From the NCBI RefSeq assembly GCF_033343995.1, contig NZ_CP137573.1:2761001-2825000 (forward strand): DNA of 64,000 nt, in the 5' to 3' direction. Source of the stretch: Streptomyces sp. HUAS YS2. GTDB taxonomy: Bacteria; Actinomycetota; Actinomycetes; Streptomycetales; Streptomycetaceae. Below are positions 8,742 to 17,009 of this stretch, in pieces; position 1 is the first letter of the stretch, and the number at the start of each line of letters is the position of its first letter. Both the position numbers and the translations under genes were made by a program. The notes beneath the pieces were generated by a model that saw only the letters and a program-made list of their open reading frames with translations, had not been told where the DNA came from and ran no database searches.

Positions 8742-10028
8742 TTACCCAGGCCGACGAGGGGCGACGCCGCCGTTCGCGAGAACCCGGGCGAGGGACTCGA
8801 CGACCTCGGGGCAGTGGTCGCGGGCGGTCCCCAGCCGCAGCCGCTCCAGCGCGGCGAGCGCACCGCCCGGGCCGCCGCCGGCGAGGTCGTCGTACGCGTT
8901 GACGGTGCGGACGATCCGGGCGGGCAGCGGCTGCTCCCGGTACGGGTCGGCCTGCCGCTCCACCACCAGGGCGACGGCCTCCCGCACGCCCGTGCGACGG
9001 ACGACGGCGCCTCCGAGCAGGGCGATCCGGCGCTGCTCCTCGGCGGGCAGCACGGCGGTCGCGCCGGCCGGGACGGGGTCGACGAGGGAGAGCTGGCCGA
9101 TGTCGTGCATCAGGGCGGCGTACTCCAGGACGGTCAGATCGGGACCGGACAGGCCCAGCTCGCGCCCGACGGCGGTGCTGAGGGCGGCGACCCGGCGGGC
9201 ATGCCCCACCGGGGTGTAGCCGGCGATCTCGGTGGCCCGGGCGAGGGAGGCGATGGTCTGGCCGTTGGTGACGCGCACGGCCGCGTAGCGCCGGTACGAG
9301 ACCTGGGTGAGCAGCAGCGGCACGCAGAACACGGGCAGCGCCCACAGCCCGGCGGCGGCGACCCCGAGGGACATCACGACGCCGGTCGCGCAGACCGCGG
9401 AGCCGATGCCGAGGAGCCCGCGCAGTTCGTCGCCCAGGACGGGCCCGAACGGGGGCCCGGTACCGGTCCGGGCGCGCAGCAGCAGCGCGGCGAGGACGGC
9501 GTCGCAGAGCGCGGTCAGCACGAGCAGGAGCAGCAGGAACAGGGCGAGCGCGGCGCCCTGTCCGACGTACCGGTCGAGCAGGCCGGTGTTGTAGAGGGGC
9601 TGGAAGCACAGCGCGGCGAAGCCGGTGGTGAGGACCCGCCGGGCCAGGTGGTCGCGGCCGGGTCCGCTGCCCCGGGCGAGGTGCGGGACGGCCCCGGCGA
9701 GGCTCCCGGCGACGACGACGGCGACGATCTGCGAGACGCCGTGGGTGGTGTCGTACCCGGCGCTCTCGCCGAGCAACGCGTACGCGAGCGCTCCGGCGGC
9801 GGCGAGCGGCGCGGGCTCCCGGTCCCGCAGCTGCCCCGGCCCGGGGAGCCCCTCGGCGCGGGGCGGCGCACGCCATCCGGCGAGTTCGCCGAGCGCGATG
9901 AGGACCCCGAAGGCGAGGGCGTGGCCGGGCTCGTGGACCCCGTACCGGAGGGTGCCGACGACCCCGGCGAGCGTGAGCGCGGCCGCCGCTCCGTGCACGA
10001 CCCGCACGGTCGCACCCCCGACGCTCAC
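8742..10028 (-). CDS. Membrane protein with degenerate HD-GYP-type domain
   Basis: A 428-residue protein with about seven hydrophobic helices in the first 240 residues and a C-terminal HD domain. The HD core is intact (GHARRVAALST, then MHDIGQLSL near residue 308), but where an HD-GYP protein carries HHExxDGxGYP this one reads VVERQADPYREQ, so the GYP half is lost while the following ARIV-x-x-x-x-AYD block remains. It starts with GTG overlapping the stop of the larger HD-GYP gene by 4 bases, so the two are co-translated. Phosphodiesterase activity on cyclic dinucleotides is therefore doubtful; a regulatory or partner role to the upstream protein is an inference. Confidence 0.75.
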   Translation of the reverse strand: MSVGGATVRVVHGAAAALTLAGVVGTLRYGVHEPGHALAFGVLIALGELAGWRAPPRAEGLPGPGQLRDREPAPLAAAGALAYALLGESAGYDTTHGVSQIVAVVVAGSLAGAVPHLARGSGPGRDHLARRVLTTGFAALCFQPLYNTGLLDRYVGQGAALALFLLLLLVLTALCDAVLAALLLRARTGTGPPFGPVLGDELRGLLGIGSAVCATGVVMSLGVAAAGLWALPVFCVPLLLTQVSYRRYAAVRVTNGQTIASLARATEIAGYTPVGHARRVAALSTAVGRELGLSGPDLTVLEYAALMHDIGQLSLVDPVPAGATAVLPAEEQRRIALLGGAVVRRTGVREAVALVVERQADPYREQPLPARIVRTVNAYDDLAGGGPGGALAALERLRLGTARDHCPEVVESLARVLANGGVAPRRPG

Positions 10029-11995
10029 CGACCGCCCGCCCGGCGCGGGGCGGACGCGGGCGCACGGGAGGACCCGGCAGGCGAGTCGGCGGGAGCCGGT
10101 GCCGCTCCGGCGGGCCCGTGCGCAGGCGTCCCGGATCGGGGCGGCGGGGCGAGGTCAGGCGTGCGGGGCAGGGCACCCGTCGCGGCGGGCGGGTCGGCGG
10201 GGGCCGGAAGCGGCGCTCCGGCGGGACCGGGCGTACGCGTCCCGGATCGGGGCGGCGGGGCGAGGGCAGGCGTGCGGGGCAGGGCACCCGTCGCGGCGGG
10301 CGGGTCGGCGGGGGCCGGAAGCGGCGCTCCGGCGGGACCGGGCGTACGCGTCCCGGACCCGGGCGGCAGCCCGAGGGCAGGCGTGCGAGGCAGGGCACCC
10401 GGCGCGGTAGGCGAGTCGGCGGGGGCCGGTGCGAGCGACGGAAGCGGCGTTTCGGCGGGACCGGGCGTACGCGTCCCGGGCGGGTCGGCCGGGCCCGCGC
10501 CGGCGGCGCGCGGTCGTGGACTCGGCGACGGTAGTGCGGCTGCGGTGGCCCGTGCGCGCGGCAGCGCCGCCGGCGCCGGCCGGTCCGGTGCCGGGCCGTC
10601 GGGCGTCCGGCCTGCGGGTTGCGGAGGAGCCGCCACCCCTCGGTCCGCCATGGCCGGCGCCTGCGCCGGTACGGCGGCTTCGGCGTGGGGCGGCTCGTCC
10701 GCCGTGACGGCCGTCTCCCAGCCGTGCCGGTCCAGCGCGCCGGCGAGCGCGTCGACCATGCGGGGGTCGAACTGGGCGCCCGCGCACCGCCGCAGCTCGG
10801 CCAGCGCCGTGCCGACCGGCCGCGCCCTGCTGTAGGAACGCGTCGACGTCATCGCGTCGAAGGCGTCGGCGACCGCCACCACCCGGGCGTACTCGGGGAT
10901 CCCGTCGCCGCAGAGCCCGTACGGGTAGCCGCTGCCGTCCATGCGCTCGTGGTGGTGCAGGATCGCCGCGCGCGCCTCGCCGAGGAACCCGATGCCGCGC
11001 ACGATCTCGTGCCCGTACTCGGGATGGAGTTCGATGATCCGGCGCTCCTCCGGGGTCAGCGGCCCGTCCTTGCGGAGGACCCGGGTGGGCACGCCCAGCT
11101 TGCCGACGTCGTGCAGGATCCCGGCGAACCGCAGGATCTCCACCCGGTCCTCGGCCATGCCCAGCTCACGGGCGATCAGCACCGAGGCCCGGCCCACGCG
11201 TTCGCTGTGCCCGCGGGTGTACGTGTCCTTGAGGTCGACGGCCTGGACCAGCGCCCGGATGGTGGCCTGGTGGGCGGCCCGCTCGCGGTGGTACTGCGCG
11301 AAGACCCAGCAGGTGATGTACATCGGGAGGAGGACGAACAGCGCGGCGACCGGCCCGTACGTACTCCGCCACAGCACCGCCATCATCAGTCCGGCGAGGC
11401 CGTGCACAGTGTGCGGGGCGAGGGAGGGGCCGAGCAGCCCGCGCCAGGCGGTGCGGACCGGCCGCCCCTCCGCCGTGAGGAGGATGCCGCCGTCCAGCGC
11501 GGTGAGGACGAGGCTGAACACGACCGCGGCCGCGAGCGCGACGAAGAGGATCCGGGGGAAGTGCGCTGGGACCAGCGCGGCCGGGCCGCCGAGCAGTTCC
11601 GCGGTCCGCGACGCGGCCCACGCGGCGACCGCGAGCTGCGCCGCGCGCCACACCCGGCGCGGTCCGGCGGGCCGCTGTTCGACGCGGGCGGCGAGCGCGC
11701 CTGGCAGCGCGGTGAGCGCGGCGGCGGCGGGCGGCAACAGCAGTGCGGCGGCGAGGAGTACGGGGAAGAACGATCCCGCGCCCATCGGCACCGTGCCGCC
11801 GAGGACCCGGCCGAGCAGCCGGCAGCGCGCGGGCAGCTCGCAGAACGCGTACAGGGCGGCGAGCAGCGCGACCGTCGTCCAGGCGGTGTGCGCGGAGGGG
11901 CGCAACGCGGGCGCCGCCAGCGCGGCGGCGCACAGGGCGGCGCCCGCGAGGTAGCCGCGAGCCACTGCCGGGAGTCCCATCACGCCGGTCGTCAC
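10025..11995 (-). CDS. Membrane-bound HD-GYP domain protein with long Pro/Ala repeat tail
   Basis: About 656 residues. An N-terminal region of seven or so membrane helices (first 210 residues) is followed by an intact HD-GYP domain with HDVGKLGVP (about residue 293) and HHERMDGSGYP (about residue 345), the signature of metal-dependent cyclic-di-GMP phosphodiesterases. After the domain comes a low-complexity tail of about 230 residues rich in Pro and Ala, containing a 37-residue unit (111 bp) repeated. The start is uncertain: the frame is open to 12067, close to the rsrA terminator; GTG at 11995 or ATG at 11980 puts the first membrane helix near the N-terminus. Substrate and sensed signal are unknown. 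Confidence 0.75.
   Translation of the reverse strand: MTTGVMGLPAVARGYLAGAALCAAALAAPALRPSAHTAWTTVALLAALYAFCELPARCRLLGRVLGGTVPMGAGSFFPVLLAAALLLPPAAAALTALPGALAARVEQRPAGPRRVWRAAQLAVAAWAASRTAELLGGPAALVPAHFPRILFVALAAAVVFSLVLTALDGGILLTAEGRPVRTAWRGLLGPSLAPHTVHGLAGLMMAVLWRSTYGPVAALFVLLPMYITCWVFAQYHRERAAHQATIRALVQAVDLKDTYTRGHSERVGRASVLIARELGMAEDRVEILRFAGILHDVGKLGVPTRVLRKDGPLTPEERRIIELHPEYGHEIVRGIGFLGEARAAILHHHERMDGSGYPYGLCGDGIPEYARVVAVADAFDAMTSTRSYSRARPVGTALAELRRCAGAQFDPRMVDALAGALDRHGWETAVTADEPPHAEAAVPAQAPAMADRGVAAPPQPAGRTPDGPAPDRPAPAALPRARATAAALPSPSPRPRAAGAGPADPPGTRTPGPAETPLPSLAPAPADSPTAPGALPRTPALGLPPGSGTRTPGPAGAPLPAPADPPAATGALPRTPALAPPPRSGTRTPGPAGAPLPAPADPPAATGALPRTPDLAPPPRSGTPAHGPAGAAPAPADSPAGSSRAPASAPRRAGGR
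10081..10477. repeat. 111-bp tandem repeat in the tail of the HD-GYP gene
   Basis: Copies start at about 10133, 10244 and 10355, a period of exactly 111 bp, with a diverged partial copy before (10081-10132). The last copy carries a 12-bp insertion. Each unit encodes 37 residues of the pattern GTRTPGPAGAPLPAPADPP plus a second half rich in Pro and Ala. The period is a multiple of three, so copy-number change keeps the frame. Two adjacent copies are nearly identical, which suggests recent expansion. Confidence 0.9.
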
Positions 11996-12076
11996 GCCGG
12001 AAACGCTAGCGAGTCGGCGCGGGCGCGAGGGCCGGTGACGGCCGATTCGCACCATCGGGTGATACAAGCTGATGTA

Positions 12077-12117
12077 CGCATCGGGCCGCCGCGATCACTT
12101 CGCGGCGGCCCGATGCG
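12077..12117 (-). terminator. Terminator of the sigR-rsrA operon
   Basis: Perfect 17-bp stem (12077-12093 with 12101-12117) with a 7-nt loop, 26 bases after the rsrA stop in the direction of transcription. Confidence 0.85.
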
Positions 12118-12142
12118 CAGTAACTCGTGCGTACGGCCGGGG

Positions 12143-12445
12143 CTACTGCTCCTGCGGCGCGGCCGTCACGTCGTGGTCGGGCACGGCCTCGCCGGCGCGG
12201 ATCAGGTCGATCCGGCCCATCACCTTGGCCCGCAGGTCGGTGGGCACGTCGTCACTGCCGCAGCAGCGCTTGACGAGCTTCTTCACGGCCTGTTCGAGGC
12301 CGTACTTCTCCAGGCACGGGGAGCACTCCTCGAAGTGCACCTCGAACTTGGTGCAGTCACTGTCGGGCATCTCGTGGTCGAGGAACTCGTAGAGATGATC
12401 CAGGACCTCTGAGCAATCCGTCTCGTGCGGCTCTCCGCAGCTCAT
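12143..12445 (-). CDS. rsrA: Redox-sensing zinc anti-sigma factor RsrA
   Basis: A 100-residue ZAS-family anti-sigma factor. Cysteines at 3, 11, 31, 41, 44, 61 and 62 and His37 are at the same positions as in S. coelicolor RsrA. C11, H37, C41 and C44 form the H-x3-C-x2-C zinc site with its partner Cys; disulfide formation upon thiol oxidation expels zinc and releases SigR. The start overlaps the end of sigR by 4 bases, so sigma and anti-sigma are translationally coupled. The unfused N-terminal half is the sensor; the C-terminal 30 residues are poorly conserved in the family. Confidence 0.96.
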   Translation of the reverse strand: MSCGEPHETDCSEVLDHLYEFLDHEMPDSDCTKFEVHFEECSPCLEKYGLEQAVKKLVKRCCGSDDVPTDLRAKVMGRIDLIRAGEAVPDHDVTAAPQEQ

Positions 12446-13263
12446 GAGCCCGAGCCTTTCCGATCGTTCGACGACTCTCCGGCGCCCGCCGGTACCAGCC
12501 CGCGGTCGCGAGCGTAGTCCTCGAGCATGCCGCGCAACTGGCGGCGACCCCGGTGCAGTCGGGACATCACCGTACCGATGGGTGTACCCATGATGTCCGC
12601 GATCTCCTTGTACGCAAAGCCCTCGACGTCCGCGAGATAGACGGCGATGCGGAACTCCTCGGGAATCGCCTGGAGCGCTTCCTTCACGTCGGAGTCCGGC
12701 AGGTGGTCGAGCGCCTGCGACTCGGCGGACCGCAGACCGGTCGACATGTGCGACTCGGCGCGCGCGAGCTGCCAGTCCTCGATCTCCTCGGCGGCACTGC
12801 GCTGCGGCTCGCGCTGCTTCTTGCGGTACGAGTTGATGAAGGTGTTCGTGAGGATCCGGTACAGCCAGGCCTTCAGGTTCGTACCCTCGCGGAACTGGTG
12901 GAAGGATCCGTACGCCTTGGCGTACGTCTCCTGCACCAGGTCCTCCGCGTCCGCGGGATTGCGCGTCATGCGCAGTGCGGCGGAGTACATCTGGTCGAGG
13001 AATCCGAGGGCGTCCCGCTCGAAGCGCGCGTTGCGCTCCTCGGTCGTCTCCTCGGGGCCGTCGTCGGTCCCTGTGTCGGTCCCAGTGACCGGACCCACCT
13101 CCTCCAGCGCCTTGGCGGGACCGAATGCGGACCCGCTCGATTCGGAGCTTAGACGAGGAACCGCTCCGCCCGCCGCCCGAATAGGGGCGACCTTCGCCGC
13201 AGGCAGAACCGTCCAGTCGAGGTCAGCGGCCTGCGTGCGCTGGGGGCAGATCGTCGAACCCAT
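12442..13263 (-). CDS. sigR: Thiol-oxidative-stress sigma factor SigR (long-isoform start)
   Basis: ECF sigma factor that directs the disulfide-stress regulon (thioredoxin, mycothiol, proteases) and is held by RsrA. The ATG at 13263 gives 273 residues and has an AGGAGAGG ribosome site 11 bases upstream. A second start, GTG at 13098 (VGPVTGTD), gives the classic 218-residue SigR; the extension is exactly 55 residues, matching the unstable induced isoform SigR' described in S. coelicolor. Sigma region 2 spans about residues 80-150 ([34 protein letters not shown]) and region 4 about 195-250 ([27 protein letters not shown]). Cotranscribed with rsrA. Confidence 0.95.
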   Translation of the reverse strand: MGSTICPQRTQAADLDWTVLPAAKVAPIRAAGGAVPRLSSESSGSAFGPAKALEEVGPVTGTDTGTDDGPEETTEERNARFERDALGFLDQMYSAALRMTRNPADAEDLVQETYAKAYGSFHQFREGTNLKAWLYRILTNTFINSYRKKQREPQRSAAEEIEDWQLARAESHMSTGLRSAESQALDHLPDSDVKEALQAIPEEFRIAVYLADVEGFAYKEIADIMGTPIGTVMSRLHRGRRQLRGMLEDYARDRGLVPAGAGESSNDRKGSGS

Positions 13264-13304
13264 GCGACGGACTTCCTCTCCTTGACTCTCTGTACCGACG
13301 CCCG

Positions 13305-13973
13305 TCACAACACTGGTCGCGTACTCAACATTCCCGGGGTCGCGATCCATTCGGCGACGGCGTCGGTGATGCGGCCGAGGACCTCGGACTCGGTCAGGCC
13401 GGCCCGCTTGGGGACGGCGAAGGAGTGGTCGCCGTACGGCACCTCGACGAGCCGGTGGTCCCCCTCGGGAAACTCGTCCGGCTTCCCGAACGGGTCGTTG
13501 CCGCCCTGCACGACGAGGGTGGGCAGGCCGGCGCCGAGGAGTTCGTCGGCGCGGGACTTCTCGGGGCGGCCGGGCGGGTGCAGGGGGAAGCTGAGCGCGA
13601 GCACGGCGACGGCGCCGAGTTCGGCGCCGGTGCGGCAGGCGACCCGCGCGCCGGCGCTGCGGCCGCCGGCGACGACGGGCAGCCCGGGCTTCGCGAGGAC
13701 GGGCCAGATGTCCCGCCATCCGGCGTCCAGGGTCTTCGGCGCGGGCGCGACCTTCTTGCCCGCGACCCGCCACGGCATCTCCACCAGCGCCACGCTCACC
13801 CCGGCCGCGGGCAGCGTGCCGGCCAGCGCGACGAGATCCCGCGCCCCGATCCCGCCCCCGGCCCCGTGCGACAGGGCCACCACGCACCGCGGCTTCGGCG
13901 CCCGGTGCCAGTGCACCCGGGCCTCACCGGTCCCGGTCTCCACCGACTCGATGTCCGTCTCGATCTCCGTCAC
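13305..13973 (-). CDS. Alpha/beta hydrolase of the KANL3/Tex30 type
   Basis: A 222-residue alpha/beta hydrolase. The oxyanion block LSHGAGGG (about residues 34-41), the nucleophile elbow [10 protein letters not shown] (Ser around 106), the acid region [15 protein letters not shown] and the histidine in [12 protein letters not shown] are all present and ordered as in the family. It has no signal peptide. The substrate is unknown; bacterial members are usually annotated only as dienelactone-hydrolase-like. It precedes sigR on the same strand, and its 3' end contains the sigR promoter, so sigR may also be reached by read-through from this gene. Confidence 0.8.
   Translation of the reverse strand: MTEIETDIESVETGTGEARVHWHRAPKPRCVVALSHGAGGGIGARDLVALAGTLPAAGVSVALVEMPWRVAGKKVAPAPKTLDAGWRDIWPVLAKPGLPVVAGGRSAGARVACRTGAELGAVAVLALSFPLHPPGRPEKSRADELLGAGLPTLVVQGGNDPFGKPDEFPEGDHRLVEVPYGDHSFAVPKRAGLTESEVLGRITDAVAEWIATPGMLSTRPVL
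13309..13335 (-). promoter_or_regulatory. SigR-dependent autoregulatory promoter of sigR
   Basis: Read on the minus strand: GGGAAT (13330-13335), 18 bases, GTT (13309-13311). This is the exact SigR consensus GGAAT-N18-GTT. Transcription would begin near 13302, about 39 bases before the ATG at 13263, so it yields the long isoform. The element lies within the last codons of the upstream hydrolase gene. Confidence 0.88.
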
Positions 13974-14021
13974 GCGCCCATCCTGCCGCGCCCTGCCGGC
14001 GTACCGCGGGAGGAGCCGCGG

Positions 14022-14837
14022 TCAGAACAGCGTGGCCACCTCCGGGCCGGACAGTTCGGTCAGCAGCTCGGGGCCGTTGTTGCGGACGTTGCTGACCGCC
14101 GTCGGGACCGGGTAGGCCCGCATCAGGCCCTCGGGGGGCGGCACCAGCAGGCCGCGGAGCTCGTCCGGGTCGGTGCGCGACGGGTCCAGCCACGCGTCCC
14201 AACGGTCCGGCGTCAGCATCAGCGGCATCCGCGGGTGGATGTCCGCCAGCGACCCCGGCCCCTCCGCCGGCGCGACGCCGAGCGGCCCGGTCTCCGCCTC
14301 CGTCGTGACGACGGAGCACGTCACCCACCACGCCGACGGATGGTCGTCCGGCAACGTCCGGTCCCGCCAGAACTCGTACAGACCGGCCATCGCGAAGACC
14401 GACCCGTCCGCCGGGGTCACGAAGTACGGCTGCTTGCGCGGCCGCTTCTTCTTCCCCTCGACTTCCAGGTCCCGCTCCTCGACCCCGGTGACCCACTCGT
14501 AGTACCCGTCGGCCGGCAGGATGCAGCGGCGTGCCGAGAACGCGCGCCGGAACGACGGCTTCTCGTGGATCGTCTCCGCCCGCGCGTTGATCATGCGGGC
14601 CGCTCCGTCGGGGTTCTTCGCCCAGGACGGGACCAGGCCCCACTTCAGCGCGCGCAGCTGGCGAACCGGCCGCCGCGATTCGGCGTCCTTCAAAGGACGC
14701 TCCAACACCGCGTAGACCTCCTTCGTGGGGGCCACGTTCCAGTCGGGCGCCAGCGTCTCCTCCGGCTCCCACTTCTCGATCTCGAAGACCCCGACCAGAT
14801 CCTCGGGCCTACGACTCGCTGCATACCGTCCGCACAT
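14022..14837 (-). CDS. SRAP-family abasic-site DNA-protein crosslink protein (YedK/HMCES type)
   Basis: A 271-residue SRAP protein. The Met-Cys-Gly-Arg-Tyr start is diagnostic: after Met removal Cys2 forms a thiazolidine with an abasic site in single-stranded DNA and shields it. Other conserved parts are WNVAPT, NARAET, the RCILPADGYYEW block and the HPRMP motif with the active-site His. The ATG is therefore certain (14837). It is divergent from the M50-like gene with only 51 bases between starts. The family was first called SOS-response-associated peptidase; I saw no LexA box in the short shared upstream region. Confidence 0.92.
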   Translation of the reverse strand: MCGRYAASRRPEDLVGVFEIEKWEPEETLAPDWNVAPTKEVYAVLERPLKDAESRRPVRQLRALKWGLVPSWAKNPDGAARMINARAETIHEKPSFRRAFSARRCILPADGYYEWVTGVEERDLEVEGKKKRPRKQPYFVTPADGSVFAMAGLYEFWRDRTLPDDHPSAWWVTCSVVTTEAETGPLGVAPAEGPGSLADIHPRMPLMLTPDRWDAWLDPSRTDPDELRGLLVPPPEGLMRAYPVPTAVSNVRNNGPELLTELSGPEVATLF

Positions 14838-14888
14838 ACGTGCCACACTGCCACGATCCGATTCACCCGCGAGGAGCCGATCCACAAA

Positions 14889-15602
14889 ATGAGCGATGTC
14901 CTCGGCAACGACGTCCTCGACGACGTCTTCGGCACGCAGGCCGCCCCCGCGCAGTGGATCGTGATCGCGACCGCGGTGGCCGCGCTGCTCGTGGTCGCGC
15001 CGCGCCCCATATGGCGGCTGTCCCGCAACGCCATCACGATCGCGCACGAGGGCGGCCACGGCCTGATCGCCCTGGTGACAGGCCGCCGCCTCGAAGGCAT
15101 CCGGCTGCACTCGGACACCAGCGGCCTGACCGTCAGCCGCGGCCGGCCCACCGGCATCGGCATGATCCTCACCGCGGCGGCCGGCTACACCGCCCCGCCG
15201 TTGCTCGGCCTCGGCGGCGCGTGGCTGCTCACCGAGCACCACATCACCCTTCTCCTCTGGCTCGCCACCGCCCTGCTGCTCGCCATGCTCGTGATGATCC
15301 GCAACGCGTACGGGGTGCTCACCGTCGTCCTCACGGGCGCCGCGTTCCTGCTGGTCTCCTGGCTGACGGACCCGGCCGTGCAGTCGGCGTTCGCGTACAC
15401 CGTCGTCTGGTTCCTGCTCCTCGGCGGCGTCCGGCCGGCCTTCGAGCTCCAGGCGAAGCGGCGGCACGGCGGCGCCCCGGACTCGGACGCGGACCAGCTC
15501 TCCCGACTCACCCATGTGCCGCCGGCGATGTGGTTCCTCCTCTTCCACACGGTCTCGCTGTGTTCGCTGATCGGCGGCGGCCGGTGGATGCTGGGCCTGT
15601 AG
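14889..15602 (+). CDS. M50-like membrane metalloprotease
   Basis: A 237-residue membrane protein of the M50B-like (site-2-protease fold) group. The zinc motif HEGGH (residues 53-57) follows a first hydrophobic helix; four or five further helices follow, including a NAYG block near residue 140 where M50 proteins carry their second metal ligand region. The start at 14889 has a GAGGAGCC ribosome site. Substrates are not known; eukaryotic relatives of this group were noted as orphan M50 peptidases. Divergent from the SRAP gene and followed by aroA after 74 bases. Confidence 0.8.
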   Translation: MSDVLGNDVLDDVFGTQAAPAQWIVIATAVAALLVVAPRPIWRLSRNAITIAHEGGHGLIALVTGRRLEGIRLHSDTSGLTVSRGRPTGIGMILTAAAGYTAPPLLGLGGAWLLTEHHITLLLWLATALLLAMLVMIRNAYGVLTVVLTGAAFLLVSWLTDPAVQSAFAYTVVWFLLLGGVRPAFELQAKRRHGGAPDSDADQLSRLTHVPPAMWFLLFHTVSLCSLIGGGRWMLGL

Positions 15603-15664
15603 GACGCCGGTCAGGGCCGGTGACCACCGGTAGTCGGCGTGCGGCCGCTCCGTCGCACCCCCAC

Positions 15665-15670
15665 TAAAGT
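15665..15670 (+). promoter_or_regulatory. Possible leaderless -10 element of aroA
   Basis: TAAAGT ends exactly 6 bases before the aroA ATG (15677), so transcription would start at the A of ATG. GAGGG in the 6-base gap could alternatively act as a ribosome site for a longer transcript. No good -35 seen. Confidence 0.35.
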
Positions 15671-15676
15671 GAGGGC

Positions 15677-17005
15677 ATGACCGCTTCCTCCCGGCCCACC
15701 GACCCGCAGCCCGACCTCTGGCCCGCCCCGTATGCGAGCGGAGCCGTCGACGCGACGGTCACCGTGCCCGGATCGAAGTCGGTCACCAACCGAGGCCTGG
15801 TCCTCGCGGCCCTCGCCGCCGAGCCCGGCTGGCTGCGCCGCCCGCTGCGCTCCCGCGACACCCTGCTGATGGCGGAGGCCCTGCGCACGCTGGGCGTCCG
15901 CATCGAGGAGGGCGTGGGCCCGGACGGTACGGGCGAGGCCTGGCGGGTCATCCCGGCGCCGCTGCGCGGCGACGCGACCGTGGACGTCGGCAACGCCGGC
16001 ACCGTGATGCGCTTCCTCCCGCCGGTCGCCGCGCTCGCGGACGGCCCGGTCCGGTTCGACGGCGACCCGCGGTCGCACGAACGCCCGCTGAACGGCGTGA
16101 TCGACGCGCTGCGCGTGCTCGGGGCCCGGATCGAGGACGGCGGCCGGGGCGCGCTGCCCATGACCGTGCAGGGTGCGGGCGCGCTGGACGGCGGCCGGGT
16201 GCAGATCGACGCCTCGTCCTCGTCCCAGTTCGTGTCGGCGCTGCTGCTGTCCGCGCCACGCTTCAACCAGGGCGTCGAGGTCCGGCACGTCGGGGCGAAG
16301 CTGCCCTCCATGCCGCACATCCGGATGACGGTCGACATGCTCCGCGTGGTCGGCGCCCAGGTCGACGAGCCCGAGACCGGCGGCGAGCCGAACGTGTGGC
16401 GGGTCTCCCCGTCCGCGCTGCTCGGCCGCGACCTGACCGTGGAGCCCGACCTGTCCAACGCCCAGCCGTTCCTGGCCGCGGCACTGGTCACCGGCGGCCG
16501 GGTCACCGTGCCCGACTGGCCGTCCCGCACCACCCAGCCCGGTGACGCGCTGCGCGAGATCTTCACCGAGATGGGCGGTTCCTGCGAGCTGACCGAGCGC
16601 GGTCTGACCTTCACCGGCACCGGCCGGATCCACGGCATCGACGTGGACCTGAGCGAGGTCGGTGAACTGACCCCGGGCATCGCCGCGGTCGCCGCCCTCG
16701 CCGACTCGCCGTCCACCCTGCGCGGTGTGGCCCACCTGCGGCTGCACGAGACCGACCGCCTGGCCGCGCTGACCAAGGAGATCAACGAGCTCGGCGGCGA
16801 CGTCACCGAGACCGAGGACGGTCTGCGCATCCGGCCGCGCCCGCTGCACGGCGGCGTCTTCCACACGTACGACGACCACCGGATGGCGACGGCCGGCTCG
16901 ATCATCGGCCTCGCGGTGGAGGGCGTGGAGATCGAGAACGTGGCGACGACCGCCAAGACCTTGCCGGACTTCCCCAGGATGTGGACCGAAATGCTCGAGG
17001 GCTGA
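15677..17005 (+). CDS. aroA: 3-phosphoshikimate 1-carboxyvinyltransferase (EPSP synthase)
   Basis: Sixth step of the shikimate pathway: transfers enolpyruvate from PEP to shikimate 3-phosphate. The 442-residue protein shows the family signatures [17 protein letters not shown] (residues about 32-48) and [16 protein letters not shown] (about 105-120), the [19 protein letters not shown] block, and the C-terminal [13 protein letters not shown] and DDHRMATAG motifs with the catalytic Asp/Glu/His region. Length is normal. It is followed by rsgA after 4 bases, so the two form an operon, an arrangement common in Streptomyces. Confidence 0.96.
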   Translation: MTASSRPTDPQPDLWPAPYASGAVDATVTVPGSKSVTNRGLVLAALAAEPGWLRRPLRSRDTLLMAEALRTLGVRIEEGVGPDGTGEAWRVIPAPLRGDATVDVGNAGTVMRFLPPVAALADGPVRFDGDPRSHERPLNGVIDALRVLGARIEDGGRGALPMTVQGAGALDGGRVQIDASSSSQFVSALLLSAPRFNQGVEVRHVGAKLPSMPHIRMTVDMLRVVGAQVDEPETGGEPNVWRVSPSALLGRDLTVEPDLSNAQPFLAAALVTGGRVTVPDWPSRTTQPGDALREIFTEMGGSCELTERGLTFTGTGRIHGIDVDLSEVGELTPGIAAVAALADSPSTLRGVAHLRLHETDRLAALTKEINELGGDVTETEDGLRIRPRPLHGGVFHTYDDHRMATAGSIIGLAVEGVEIENVATTAKTLPDFPRMWTEMLEG

Positions 17006-17009
17006 CGAC

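Noticed and set aside
10081..10477. CRISPR-like array
   Set aside because: Repeats are directly abutting 111-bp units coding for protein, with no unique spacers.
13264..13887. N-terminal extension of sigR beyond 13263
   Set aside because: The open frame continues but overlaps the hydrolase gene and would place the SigR promoter inside the coding sequence.
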